Shown here: positions 25,601 to 40,600 of the stretch, one piece after another
Layout of the letters: the number at the start of each line of letters is the position of its first letter
Position numbering within the stretch: position 1 is the first letter of the stretch
Assembly (NCBI RefSeq): GCF_965363235.1
Contig: NC_134847.1
Location: 58,560,439 to 58,624,438, forward strand
Reading direction: 5' to 3'
Origin: Mytilus galloprovincialis
Lineage: Eukaryota > Mollusca > Bivalvia > Mytilida > Mytilidae
DNA length: 64,000 nt
Program-made: the position numbers and the translations under genes
The notes under the pieces: model-generated
Databases searched by the model: none
The model's input: the letters and a program-made list of their open reading frames with translations, nothing else
Told to the model about the DNA's origin: nothing

Positions 25601-28600
25601 TCTCAGGAACTACAATACAAGGATTTCTGAAATTTGGTTTCAGGATTTTTATAAGTCAGCTATACCGTGTGATGCGTTTTCAGATTCATCACTCGACAAC
25701 TTCCTGTTTACCAAACACTTGCATATTTTTACACTATTAATATTATCCACTTGCGGCGGGGGTATCATCAGTGAGCAGTAGCTCGCAGTTTCACTTGTGT
25801 TTTCTGATCTGTGTGTCTGATTTTTGATGAAGTTGAAATCCAATTAACTTGAAACTTATTAAACATGCTCCCTATGAAATGATCTTTGTAATTTTAATGC
25901 CAAATAAGAGATTATATCCCCTTTTCACCGTCCACTGAACATAGAAAATGATAGTGCGGATGGGGCATCTGTGTACTAGGGACACATTCTTCTGTTTTCA
26001 TTCTTTTTGAAGTAAGGGGGAGACAACAACAAACATGACTGTATCTTTAATGTATATACTTATCACAGTCTTGTATATTTTATATACATGTTGTCTTGGT
26101 GTGAGAAATGTAGTTATGCTTGTGATATTTTAGACTGAATATTGAAAAATTATCACATCGAGAAATTGAATATTTATTTTGAAAAATATCAAAGAGATAA
26201 ATCTTGATACTCAACTGAGCTGATCAAGCTTTAAAGCTGGAATAGTAGATTATTTGAACCTGAATATAGTCTTCGATGTAAAATTTCCAAATAATGAGGA
26301 TTTATTTCAGAAAAATTTCTTCTTTAGACCATCTGTTTGTTTATTATAAGGTTGAGCCTGCATTATTAAAATTCTTGCTGTTTTGGCATTGCTCACTATC
26401 ATTTTCACTTAGTTTTTCTCTTAATTTCATGAGTTGCTAGTTAGTAGTTGATGTGGTCTGATATACTATTATATTATGCACTATATTTGGTTATTAGTGT
26501 ATCATTTTTATGCCCCACCTACGATAGTAGAGGGGCATTATGTTTTCTGGTCTGTGCCTCCGTTCGTCCGTCCGTCCGTCTGTGCCTCTGTTCGTCCGTC
26601 CGCTTCAGGTTAAAGTTTTTGAAGAAGTTGAAGTCCAATCAACTTGAAACTTAGTACACTTGTTCCCCATGATATGATCTTTCTAATTTTAATGCCAAAT
26701 TATAGTTTTGACCCCAATTTCATGGTCCACTGAACATAGAAAATGATAGTGCGAAGTTCAGGTTAAAGTTTTTGGTCAAGGTAGTTTTTGATGAAGTTAA
26801 AGTTACATCAACTTGAAACTTAGTACACATGTTCCCTATGATATGATCTTTCTAATTTTAATTCCAAATTAAAGTTTTGACCCCAATTTCACGGTCCACT
26901 GAACATAGAAAATGATAGTGCGAGTGGGGCATTCATGTACTATGGACTCATTCTTGTTAAAAATATGTATTTTCTCATTTGGTAAAAAAGTGCAAATTAA
27001 AGATTTGTAAAATTCTAGATATTTTAATTTTGACTTTTGCTTTTCTTAAGCATTGAACTAATTATCTGTACTTGAAATGTACACATGAGCATTTATTTAT
27101 TTATTTATTACAGCAAATGTGTGCAGAATCTGACACACTTTTAGCAGTTAGTAGTAATCCACTGTTTTCTCCAGTTGACATCAACATTGAAGACAATCCA
27201 CTGGTGGACTGTATCCTTTCATTCAGGTGAGTCAGTAGGGATTGGAAAGTGATAAGGAATTATGTTGATCATTGGTTTATAAATTGAAATACATAAACAA
27301 TCAACTTTCTATAGAAATATGAAGAGTTGCATAAAGTTTTTTACTGAATTTCAATGACCACTTTTCATGATGCTGTCAGGTTAAATTTTTATGTATTTTA
27401 TAAATGAATTAAAATTCATTATTTGTGTATCATACAATATTCATTAACTTGGTGTCAACTGGTTGTTTTAACCAGATACAATATGTAGGTACCTGCAAAA
27501 TGATTTTAAAAGTGTTTATACATTGGAGTCATGTGCAAAATGAATGGGTATTTATATATTATAACAAAACATGTATATGCTTTGTCTAAGAATTCCAGTC
27601 TTAGACAGAAGATATATACAACTGCAATAAATAGATATGTATATTGTGTTTCAGTGGTTGGTTTGGAACAGAAAAGGAATGTCTGATGCATATTGCCCAG
27701 TGTATAGGTGCTCAGTAAGTTATTATTATAGAGAAAACAAATTTTGCTTGAATGGGGTACTTAACACTACAGGAAGATCTCTATGTTAAAACAATCGCAA
27801 CATTTTAATCACATTCTATTGTTAAGGAAATATTAAGCATCTCAATGATCAAAATTAGTGTTTGTCAAACATTATAAATCCAATTAAAAAAAAATCTGAG
27901 AAAGTGTGTAGTTCAAGTTTAGGGTTCATTTTATTCAAGGCGTTTGATACCTCCTTAAACTAACAACCGAACTCAAAAAGAATTATTTATTATTAACTAG
28001 GATAAGTGAAAAGCCATAATTGTTTTTATTGGATACAAATAATAACTTTCATCTCTACTGCTACAAATGTTGGGTATTAGAGATTAAGGTTTATCTTTTC
28101 CTATTGTCGCTTTATCAAATATAATTGAGTTGTTGTGCTTTACACATTACACAATTTTACCACCACAAAATTCAATTATAATTTAGACTCTTTAAAGCAG
28201 ACAAGACCTTTCTGTGTGAATTCAAAATGTCTAGATAACACTAAGCTTGTTTTAAATTAATTCAATTTTTCTTTAAAAAAAAAATTATCTTCAGAACCAG
28301 CTGGTCAGTGTGTTGGTTTTGTTCAAAAGAAGGTTCATATTAACATCACATAAACATTTTCTTGTCCTTATATGCATATCATATTTCTAAGAGTATGTTA
28401 ACCATCCCATATCAGTCATCATCAATGTATATAAAATATATATACTGTTAAGTGTAGTATTATTTTTCTTACAGGACGCAGGAATATTTTGTGAGAAATG
28501 CCAAAAAAGGACTTTTGCCCACAACCCATTTGATAACCAAGGAGGCCTCTGGTCAGAAGTACACTGCTGCCAAAAACTGGGGGATTCCAGCATTATCTAA

Positions 28601-31600
28601 AACGTATGTTCAACTTGTAAAACAACATGTATATGATAATAAACATTTATATATATTGAAAAGTAGGGCTTTGTAAGAGATTTTAAAATAATTTTTTTAA
28701 GGGATCATTTAGATGTACTTTTATCAAAATGTGATGTATCTTACAGCTAGTGACTTTTGTCAAGTTATCAGAAACATTTTATATTATAACTCATTCATTT
28801 ATATTTGAGATATATTTCAATTATTTAATAGTTAACCTTTTGTAAATCTAGAAGCTTGTACTTATCTTCATTTGAATATTTCAGGTGGATTTTAGCATGT
28901 GCCAAATCTGGAAAACCAGAGCCTTTAGAAAAGTATCTCATTGATAACCAAGAAAATGTTATGGAAGAGAATGAATCACAACTTAGTAAAACTGCTACAA
29001 CTGCAGTTTTAAATGATAGAAATGAATCTCTTAAACAAAATATCTCAATGAAGGGAGATAACAAAGCCATAAAAGTTGACAATTATGAACAAAGGGACCA
29101 AGCAAATAGTTCAAAGCGTGATTCTACAGCAAATTCTAAGCATAAGGACATGTCAAAACATGGAAGTGGTAATCTTTCTGTTGGCATGGAAACAATGGAG
29201 GCCATGGAAGGTTTTAATTCTGAGATGACAATAGACAGTGCAGTGCCTGCCGATAAGAGCAAAGAGAATATTAGAGATGAAGAAAATTTAGATACCACCT
29301 CAACAAATAATCCTAAACCTTTTCAAGAAAGTCAGAAAGAAAATGTTCATCAGAAAAAAGAACCTATTCCTGTTCAACCAAAAGTTGTAAATCAAAGAGT
29401 AAAGGTATATATTATAGAATATTTAAAGATAATATACAATTAAATACAGTCAGAGATCACAAGAGTTTCACACTTTGAAAATTACACTATATATTTCCTA
29501 TAAAAATATTCTGAAGTGTTTGATTTAAAAGAAATTATCTATGCAGGTAAATATACTTTGTGATGCATTTCAGGTACTGTTTTTTATTTATGCTAATTTG
29601 ATATAAGAAGATGATGTCTTATTTCAAATAAAACAACTTTCCACGAGAGACCAAAAGACACAAAAGTTAGTTAATAACTAGAGGTCACTAAATGAGCTTA
29701 AACAATGAGCAAAACATGTACCATACACCAACCTATCAAAAAGTCCTGAAAGGACATAAGTGAAACAATCCAAATAAGAAAACTAAATGCCTGACAACAT
29801 CAATAAACTTAAAACTGACCAAGTTTGCCAAACACATGTTTTATTCTATTAGCAAACAAAAAAAATGTGAAAAAATAGGTATACTATATATATGTTTTCT
29901 TTATATTTCAGGCGTTACAAAATGATGATTTTGAGACAACTCCAAAGAACTCTTCCAAAAGAGCCAGCGTCAGTTCTCCCTCACCAGGAAGATTCCTGGA
30001 TCCCACAAAAGAATTCAGACCAAAATGGGATCTTACAGTAAATGCTTATATTTTTATCATTCCACATTTTTTCTGTCATTATACATCAATTTGTGTATTC
30101 AAGATGTTATAAATGGTATTGCAAAACACAGAAAAAGACATGGTTCTTGATGAAAAATGAGTGGAATTACTAATTCAAAAATTGTGATTACTATTAATAT
30201 GAAACTTGTGTGACTAAACAGCTTTGGCAATCAGTCATGTGTTTAATCCTTTTCTGAATTTGTATATTGTTCAGTCCCTTGTTGGACTTTTTTGACATTT
30301 AAATTTTGGATCAGTTATTCTATAGATCAGTTAAAAAATGCAATTAATGGAATTATTTCAGGATGTTATGAAGTGTTTAGAGACTCCACCAGCAGAAAAA
30401 GCCAGAAATGCCAAAAGAAGACAAAGTCAGGTAATTTAAAATGAGATGAAAGTTTTTGGTACAAAGTCATTTTAATACTGATAGTAATCAATTCACAAGA
30501 AAATAATAAAAAAAATTTGGACAGTCCAGAATATTTAGTTTTTTAGTATCCTAGCAAATAAGTAAGATACTTTATCTAGTTTCTTTTGTTATTAGATAAC
30601 TAAATCTGTGGATTCAATGATTGTTTTTATTTGATGTTTTTAATGTGCAGACAATGCTCAAACATAAAATTGCTGTTTTCTTAACCATTATAATAATTTT
30701 CAGCCATTAGAGGAACTGTTCACCACCAAGTTACAGAGAGCAGTAGAAATATCTGAGGGAGCTACAACAGCAACAAGGGGTTCAGATGAAGTAGATGGCT
30801 CTTGTATAGATGGACTTTCTGTAAGTTTCTATGCATGTTTCCTCAGTTGGTTAGTTCTGTTTCTGTTGATGGTAATCTGAACAGTGCCAGAGAACATGGT
30901 TTTGAAAATCTCAACTATTACGTTTTTGAGTACTGAAATGTTTTATCTTTTTCAAAAAAACATATTTCACTTTGAAGAAATAAATTTTATGTGTACATTA
31001 TCTAAGGGAAGTAGTAACATAAATGCAAATAATATACATCAGCATATGACATGGATATTTATCTATCAATGCACACCACATCTTGATATTTTTTTTTTTT
31101 TTTGGGGTTACTTGGTGTATTTGGGTTGCTGTTTCAATTAAATTATACCTAATATTCATAACATTGTGTTAAAATTGTATGTATCTAAGCAGTATTTGAT
31201 TGTACGCAGTGTTATCTTATTAAACTGACAGAACTGATCTTGATAATAAATTATTCAGTCTAAATCAAACTCATTTGGACAGCGTTCATTTAGTTGTTAT
31301 GACTTGTAATTTAAACCAATTGTTTTTTAAAAGAACGATCTATATATTCAAATGATCAGACTTAGTGTCAAAATTGGCTGTAATAAGAACTCTGTACTCA
31401 AAATGCATCAATTTTATATTCTATGTATGTTTTCTACAGCAACAAGAGGCAGGACCATTGAAAGATGTAGTTATAGCAGTGAGTAAGAAGCTGAGTTCTC
31501 ACCAGGCGGAGTACAACAATATGGTATCACTACTAGGAGGAGATTATAGATGGACGTATGATGAATCATGTACACATTTTATATTCCAGGTAAGATAAAC

Positions 31601-34600
31601 TGTCAGTGGTTTTGGTATTTTGTCGTAATGAAATATAAATTACTAAGATATTGAGAGCAACACTTAAAATGAAAATTGCTTAATTTATTAAAATGTTTGC
31701 CATTATGATGGTTGTTGCCAAAGTGCAGATCTCTAGAGAGACCTAAATATGTTTGAGGGGTAACTGTCATCTAGCCATTATATTGACTGTGAATAGGTAA
31801 AATAGTGGTCTTAAGCTTTTAAGGTTAAAAATGTATAAATGTGGTGAAAACACAAACAAGACTTCTCGAGAACAACTGGAAGCCAACATTGCCTAAGTAG
31901 TTTATTAAAAGTTGAATACATTTTTGTGATTCATTGGCAGAGTTAGACTTAACATAAAGAATTCCTTTTATATGGAAAATTTAATTCCTCTAAATTGAAA
32001 AAAAAAGGATTATTCTCTGTCTTTTAAAGCCATGTCAATTGATAGATGGTATAGCATCAAAATCAATGTATTTTATATCTGCTTACAGAGCACTAGGGCA
32101 AATGATACCACTAAAGAGTTCAGAATTGCAAGGGACCAAAAGAAGATTATTGTTTCATCTCATTGGCTGTTAATGGTAAGTTGATTAATAGAGTTCTTTC
32201 AGTCTGAAAACTGTATATTTACAGCTAACTTAGCTTGTAAAATAAGTGTATATCTGCATTCCAAATATTTTATTGACAATACAATAGCATCAAAACGGAT
32301 ATAAAGTGGATGAATATGATAAGAAAATCTCAAAAAATAACAAGCATATCAAAGGAACAGTGCTTTAATGGCTGTTCTTCATCTCGACAGCTACTGAAAG
32401 GTTGGTATGTTGAATAAAAGAGTTCACACCATCTAGTAAGAACAGAACACCATCTTGTCTTGATTATATAAGTTCTCGTATGCTATTCACTTAGAGCTGA
32501 TACATATGTTTATGAAGGAACACACAAGAGAGAAATCAATAAGTTTTCTTACAGATAGTATCCTTCATTGCCCAAACTAAAAAAAAAGTTGTTAAAAAAA
32601 ATAGAGAAAATTACAAAGAAAACTTATGGACTGTAAATTTAATTTAAAACAACAATTTTTGCTGAAGTAAAATGAAGGAATATAAGTTTTAGAAATTGTT
32701 TCGTTAGATATTTCATAATTGGAAAATACATGTTTAAATATAAAAACACCTCAAACATGTGGACAAATTCTACTGCATCCTAGGTAAAGAAGATAACTTG
32801 CAAGTTTATAATTCAAACTTTTAATATCTGAAAGAATACTGTAAAATTTACAACCCAAAGTTTAGATAGTTGATATTAGATCAAACTAGATGTTCACAGA
32901 GGATCATATTGTAAAAACTAAGAAATCTTTTTATTTCCAGTGTAAAGAACAGAATGCCTGGGTAGATGAGTCATTGTTTCCACACAACTACAATCCAAAT
33001 CTCACACTGGTAAGTTATTTTGTTTATTTTCATCTTAAAATTAATTTTATATTAGATGAAACAGTTGAAATTGCTGACAAATGAAGTCAGAAAGTTGTTC
33101 ACCAAGATCTGTGAGGTTTCAGTTTTATAGCCAACTGAAAATATTGTATTTTTCCTCCAATAAACTTTTATGCAACCAAAGATGTGCTATAATATATAAA
33201 TTGCTGCTATTTCATCATCAATATTTCTAATTTTGTCTTTCTAAATGAATTATCACTGTCAGACAAAAAGTTGTGATAAAGAAGTAGGCAATAAGAATGC
33301 TTTATTTTATATAAGCAGTATTTATAATATGTTTTGCTTGCTAATTTCAAGGTTTCTTTATAGCCCCTGATTTACAACCCTCAATATTTCTATTTTAGTC
33401 TGTGTCAAGAAAAAAGACTGGTACCCCAGCAAGAACACCAGCTAGAAGTAGCAGAAAAGCAACAAGAGCAACACGGTTAGAATCAGCAAATGACCTGAAA
33501 CCAGAAATATTGAACTTTGACAAGGAAGTAGAAAAAACATTGAAAAAGCCAGTACAAAAAGTAATGGAATCTGACAAGGAAACAGTTAGTGAAAGTGACA
33601 CAGATAATGAAATAAGGTCAAGGTTAGGTCAAGGACAAATGGACACTGATGCTGAAATAAGGTCAAGGCTAGGGAATGTAGTGGAGGTTGAGGATGAAAT
33701 ATCAAAGGGTGGAAGAAGGAATAGGAAAAGTAGTATAAATTCCATTGATGAAGATCGAGGGAAAGAGGTTAGTAACACATTTGTCAACCAGGCAACTATT
33801 GGACTCAACAATTTGCAATGTGTCCATTTTACTCAGGAATAACTTTTATTTAAAATTTAGATAAAATATCAGAAACAGTAGCAAACAATTTTCATAAGAA
33901 AGTTGTCTCAGTATTTTGACCTTTTGGTCTTTTTTCTTCCAAGTCATTCATTGCATTCATTTGTTGACCATAAAAAAAAACAACATTGATGAATAGTTTT
34001 GATTTAATTTGATTAATATTTAGTCACAGTTTTTTCATCAATTATTCATTACCTACATTTCACTTGAATTTTTATTTATTTTGTTTTGATTTTAGGAAGC
34101 TGTGCCAGCAGCAGGGTCAATGGAAATGAGGGAAGTTCTATCAAAGGAGATGGAAAGTATTATGGCAGCATCAAAGTAAGTAGTGAAAATAATCCAAAAC
34201 TAATTTATTTCCTAGCTGAGCTGGTTTTGTGTTAAAAGCTTGATTACAAAGGAAAATAACTTCAGTAAATAAACAATAAGACTCAAAATCATTGTTACTG
34301 TATCTTACCAACAGAAAGAAGATTATCTGACAAATATACTGACCGACTTTAGAAACGCAACACTAGATTAATCTTTGTAATTCCTATTTTCAAATATTCA
34401 TTTTTTTTTAAAACAAACTTATGAACAAAAAGTTCTTTCATTACTTCAATGTTTAAAAAAAAAATGCCATGTCGAAAGTTGAATTGATAACGTCATTTTC
34501 AACGTTCAAATATTGTGGTATACACTGAAACCTTGGTTTTCCACTTACAAATGAACTTGTAACCGTCAAAAGCAATGACTGCCTGTATCAAACGCCAAAA

Positions 34601-37600
34601 TGATTATCAGAAAGGTCAACCAATTCTGTTCGGCAGGTTATTTGTTCTGTTTTTCACCTTTTTACCATTGTTCCATTCATAACAACGGGATTTGGCAATT
34701 ATGCGGTTGAAACTTTAAGGCTTTAAATGTTTTTCTGCAGTTGATTCTTTGGCAGTTCAGTTAATGAGAAACATTCATGGCATAAATCTGTGCAAAATGG
34801 CATTCATCAATTTGATTAGCAGTTGACATTGCGGTCGTAGGTCCTTCTCTCAAATGATGTTGTCTAATCAAATTCTATTGACGTTGCATTATCACTACAT
34901 GTTGATCTGGTCATTGAAAGTCTTCAACAAATCTCTTCTACCGGTATCATTGTCAAAAGGGCAGTAAGACGAGTTTCTGACGTGAAATTGTCTGGTTGCA
35001 GCACGTTCACATTTTCCTGTTTGCATTATTATAATGGGTTGATTCAGTTTTTTATTCCTTAGTCTGGGCAATATGGAGATGCAAGATTTTTTTACTGATT
35101 TAAGCGTGGCCAAGGATTGAAAACTGTTTCACTAAGAAAGAAAAAAATTGAAAAATCTTTTATAAGTTCGAAATTTCGATTTCTGAAATTCGTGCGATCT
35201 CAATAACCGGTATGTTTAATAACCATAGGTAAGTCAGATGTTGATTTTTCCGAAAGAGAAGGAAGTATAGTAAGCATGAATAGTAGTTTTATGAGGATTA
35301 AACATGATTTGGTAAAAAAAATCTACAAAATGAGTGTTGCGTTTATAAAGCCAGTCAGTATATGACACAGGAGGGCTAGTTTATTTAGTGTACTAAAACA
35401 TGTTGGGTAAAACAAAATTTTCAGGCCAAATAGTACAAAACATTATAATTTACTGTATTAGGACACTGAATTTGAGAATCAAATCTGTTTTTTTGGGTTA
35501 CAATAAATAAAAAGGACCATATTTCATCAATTAATTTGTATATAGCGGAAATTAAAATGGTTGGAGTCAAAAAGAAAGGTTATACACCATGTGAGAGACT
35601 ACTAGCATTTCTATCACTTCTGATAAGATACCTTCTAAATATTTCATTTTATTATGGGAACACTTTTACGTAGCACAAGACAGGGGTGTCTTGCCATCTT
35701 GGAACAACAGCTTATTAAGAATGCATCCACATATTTTTATATGTGATGAAAGAAAAAAAATGAAACTTGATAGAATTGTCATAGTTTAAAAGCTCTCAAA
35801 TAAAAAACACTTCCAATTATAAAGATATTTATCTTGAGAGAAGTATCTTTTATTTTTATCAAGTATACCGTTTTATTGTTGTTTATTATTTCCAGAACTA
35901 AAAAGGCAATGAGGAGAAGGAGTAAGCGATTAAATTGTAAGTTTTTAGTATAACTGTGTGATCTATTAACTTAGAAAATGATGAATTTTAACTTGTGAAT
36001 ACTACTTTCAAAAATTTATTTGGTTTTAAATATTGCAAATTTTTTTACAATCTCACATATTTTTTTAATACTGAACAATTTTGCAATAATAAATGAATAC
36101 AGAAATGTTTGATTTTACAATATATGATTTAAATTACATGCAGACTTCCAAGGTACCTTATATTTCTGCTTATGTAATTTGTTTCCATACTCACAGCCAA
36201 ATTCATTTATTGAAAATACTAGAAATTGAAACTGATCTAAGATAGATAATTGCAATCAGCAATTGTTAATATGTAAATGAAAAATAATTGATTTCGATGA
36301 GTTTGTTATTTTGACAGGTAGTGGTAATTTGTCTGGTGATCTGTCCGGTAGTGCTGATAAAAATAGTTCTAGACAAAACAGATGGAGTTTAACTGGTAGG
36401 TGAAAGTAAATGATGGCTTAAATGTTCACAGAAGCCAGAATTGTCCTTATTCCCTGAATATTATATATATATATATAAGAAGCTGTGGTATGAGTGCCAA
36501 TGACACAACTCTCCATTCAAGTCACAATTTATGAATTAAAGTAAATCCCTATAGGTCAAAGTACGGTCTTCAACACAGAGCCTTGGCTCACTTCAAACAG
36601 CAAGCTTTAAAATGACTAATGTAAAACCATTCAAACAGAAAAACTAATGGTATAATCTACATAAAAAAGGAGAAAGGAGAAACACTTATGAACCACATCA
36701 ACAAACGACAACTACATGACATCAGATGAATAATAACATGAATTGTGCCATTAGGAAGTTAAACATGTTAAAATGTAGAAATCAAAATTACAAAATGTTT
36801 AAAATATATATCACAGACCATTACTTTCTACTTGATTTGAAACACTGATATGTTCAAATATATATTAAATAAGAATATTGAGTTTTTCAAATTTGAAACC
36901 TTACAAAGCCTTAAGACAATCAATTAAAAGAGCCAATTTCTTTATTATTTTTCTATGTAATTACTATCCATATTATTTACTCAATATTTCTTGAATTCTT
37001 GTTTGGGATGAAACTAAGCATACCTGCATCCACCAATTAGCAATTCATAATCTTGAAATCTATTGTTTAAACATGCATGAATATCCACATTTGACATCTC
37101 TATGAGCTTTTACAAAATGATGTTAGACATTTCAGTTGATTTAAAGGTGTCAAATGAAAAGTCTTTGTTAACATTTATTCTGATGTTTGATATCGAAATG
37201 TGATTTTAAATTGAAATCTCATTTGATCTTATTGTAGATGATAAAGTTGAAAAAAAGACTCCAACAAGCTCAGGTTTGGATCAGTTATATAAAAAAAAAC
37301 AATGTTCTTAAGTTTTTTCATCTACAATCTGTTGTGAGATATTAACTGTAATAGTTATATTCACTCCTTTCCATGGGTAGACATTTTTTCTGTTCATCTG
37401 TCTTTCACTAAAGTTTTGTTTTTGCAAAATCTGTAAATTTAATACTTGACAGAACATGACAATTTATCTATTTGCAGTTATACAAGATATATTAATTGAT
37501 ATGAGAACATTTGTGTGGACAAAAACTAAAACTTCTACCATTTAATATTGGAATACAAAACACTATAGTAAATGATATTGCTTTGGGGTTACCAATGGCA

Positions 37601-40600
37601 AAACATGAATATTGTCAAATCCGTGTACAGAACAAGTTGTGAACACTACATATGGATTTTACCCGTTTGACAGAATTTTGTATTGGTGCATTGGTTTCCC
37701 ATATCAAAGCAAGGATTCTGGTATATCTTTATACAAGAGAGTTTCTCAAGTCATAATCATAATTAATCAAACATTTGAATAGAATGAATCCCATGAATAG
37801 TTGTTTTTTCAATCATCTTCTCCCTTAAAAAAAATTATTTAGTAATGAAATCTTGTATATATTTAACAGGGAAAGCATTAGAAAATCACTCAGGGCCGGA
37901 GCCTTCACAGAGTGTGCAGGTCACATGGGATGATCATACAGGAAGGTTAGATGTATAATATTTACTCTGGTTTACAGATTTTTAGACTTTTTAACTAATA
38001 AGCTTCCATATTTACTTTAGATTTTGAGGTTTTGGATTTAGAAATTAATAAAAATGAAAAACCACTTTATTGTTACCAATCAGAAGCAAATGTATTCTAA
38101 TGAATTTAATGAATATATTTTCTAATAATAGGCAATATAGGAAAGGTGTACTGACATAAGTAGTCTCTAAACACATTAGCTCCAAATGGAGCTTTCGTTA
38201 GTAGAAGCCATATTAACTATGTGTATCAGTGAGAAAAATGTAAAAGCATAAAAATATAGTATAATTCTGCCTCTGATGAAGGTCCTTTTCGGACCGAAAC
38301 CGGTCAGGCTATAAAACATCACCAGGCGCTGTTAATTATGTGTATTGGTATATATACTATATTTTTATATTTTCTAATAATGTTTGAATCTGTCAAAGAT
38401 GGTTTATTTAGTGTTTAGAGAAAGTTATAATTTACTGAACTGATAAATATTTTTGGGCATACAAATTTAAACTTTTCTGAAAGTTATTGCAATATAATAT
38501 AGAGTTAGAAGGCATTTTAAATGAAAAATCAATAACATAAAAAATATCCCTTTCCTTCCATTTATATCAATGCCGCTGCTAAATGTTTTACAGACTTGAA
38601 CAAGAAAAATTAGCTCACAAACTAGAACGAGCATGTAGCCCTACCCAGGATGTAGCTGAGTTCCTGGATGGGGAGTTCTCCGAAGAGGAGGAGGATATAG
38701 ATTATGAGGAAGGGTTACATGAACCTGAAGCTGAAGTTCCTCAAGTAAGTATAGCATTTTATTTCCATTTCATAGTTATTCAGACTTGCTTTGCATGTTG
38801 CTATCTGTAAATTTGGGGCAAACAAAATGTTTCAATAACTTTATACATGATTCAATAGATAGGAAGTACACAATTACTAATAAACCCTATAACTATGTGA
38901 TAATAAGATAGAAAATACATCTCATATACAAGTAGGTACAGATAATTTTAAACAATATGTTGGCTGAATTAAATATTATACCCTTTCTCTAAGAGTAGTA
39001 GCTAAATTGCAATCACCTTCACCTGTTCAAATAACAAATATTTTCAACACACTTTTCTCTGAATATACACAACAGCATGACTCCATATTTGTTCAGAAGC
39101 TGAACAGTGATGAGTTGTAAAGTGTATAGACTTCAAATTAGTCACATACACCAGACACTTTGAAATATGAATTGGGTATGTTACCTTGTTTGTCATTTTC
39201 AGGATTTGTTTTGTAATTCATACATTTAGCAAAATGTAAGATGCATGTCGAACAATGAATATTAGAGGTAAAACTGTAAATCATCAACATCAAATCAGAA
39301 CAGAGTGACAGCTGCAACATTTTTTTTGTTATAATATGATAAATTGCTAACATTACATGAGTACTGTATGATTATATTTTCTACTTTATTTGACAATTTT
39401 AAAGGAAAAACCAAAAGAAGAAAGAGTTCCAACTCCTGAAGGTCCATCTCTAGGTATATACTTTACCTAAATATTTTATAAAAAGTGAAAGAAATAACAT
39501 GTCTGTTGACTTTTGACAAATTGTTACAAAAAAAATATCAAAATTTCATTCAAATATAGGAAAAGAAGCAATAGTTTTATAACCCGGACAGCCTTAATAG
39601 AACAAACATAATTTCACTCAAATAGCAGATATAAACAATGCAGCAGTTATTGTTGTACAAGTCAGATTATTAAAAATCCATTTAGATGAAATTCAAATTA
39701 TTATATCCATTCATACAATATTTTTTAAACTTTAAAAGAAATGAGTGAATACAAAAATTAACAAATGAATATTACATCTGACAGTTTAGATATTAATGTT
39801 ATTTCTTGACTTTCAAAGAAAAGATAGAAAAGTTACTTGTGACAAGTTGAAGGCAAAGAATATGTTGTTTGTTTTAGCATTCCACAAGTCAAGAAAGGAA
39901 GAGAATAGAATTCCTTCCCCAGAACCTATCAATGAAGAGGAACCAGTCCAGAAACCACCCCCTGTGTTCATTATGTCTGGCATGGAACCAGCTGTAAGAT
40001 TTTATAAATCCTCTTATTTTTTTTTGTGTTTTGGGTGATTTTTATATTTGCATGAAATTTTTTTGATAGAGACAAATCGCATACTAAATTCCCAAAATGT
40101 TTGTAATCTGAAGAAGTAGAACTATTAATGTCTATGTTTCTTTTCTTAACATTCAAGTATTGATTAATTACTTAGTATGTAAAATAGATTTAAACTATTT
40201 CCAGAGATCATCCATTTCAGTGACTATATCATTACATCTTCACACATTACTTAAAATATAACTATAATATACCTTACATTTGTTGTTTATATTCTAGGAA
40301 AAAGATAATTATGGTGCTTTAGTAGAACAGCTTGGAGGGAAGATATTAGAATCTCTACACTTTGATTGTTCCTGTACACATCTAGTCATAGGTTTGTGGC
40401 CAGTACTTACATGTAGATTGTGTATTAAACAGGATTACTTTTATCAGTGTGTCCCAATTTCATCATATAATTCTCGATTAAAAAATGGAAGCTGAGAAAG
40501 TTGATATAGGAAAATCCTGCTTTCAATCTAGAAAATGATTGAAGCTAACAATTAAAAATTCTCCATGGAGGATTCTATATGATCTTAAATCTAATGTAGC

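Noticed and set aside
25149-25781. 210- and 191-codon ORFs in two frames with repeated peptides
   Set aside because: By-product of a 168-bp tandem repeat whose length is a multiple of three; open in two frames and decayed in the inverted copy at 62613-63780.
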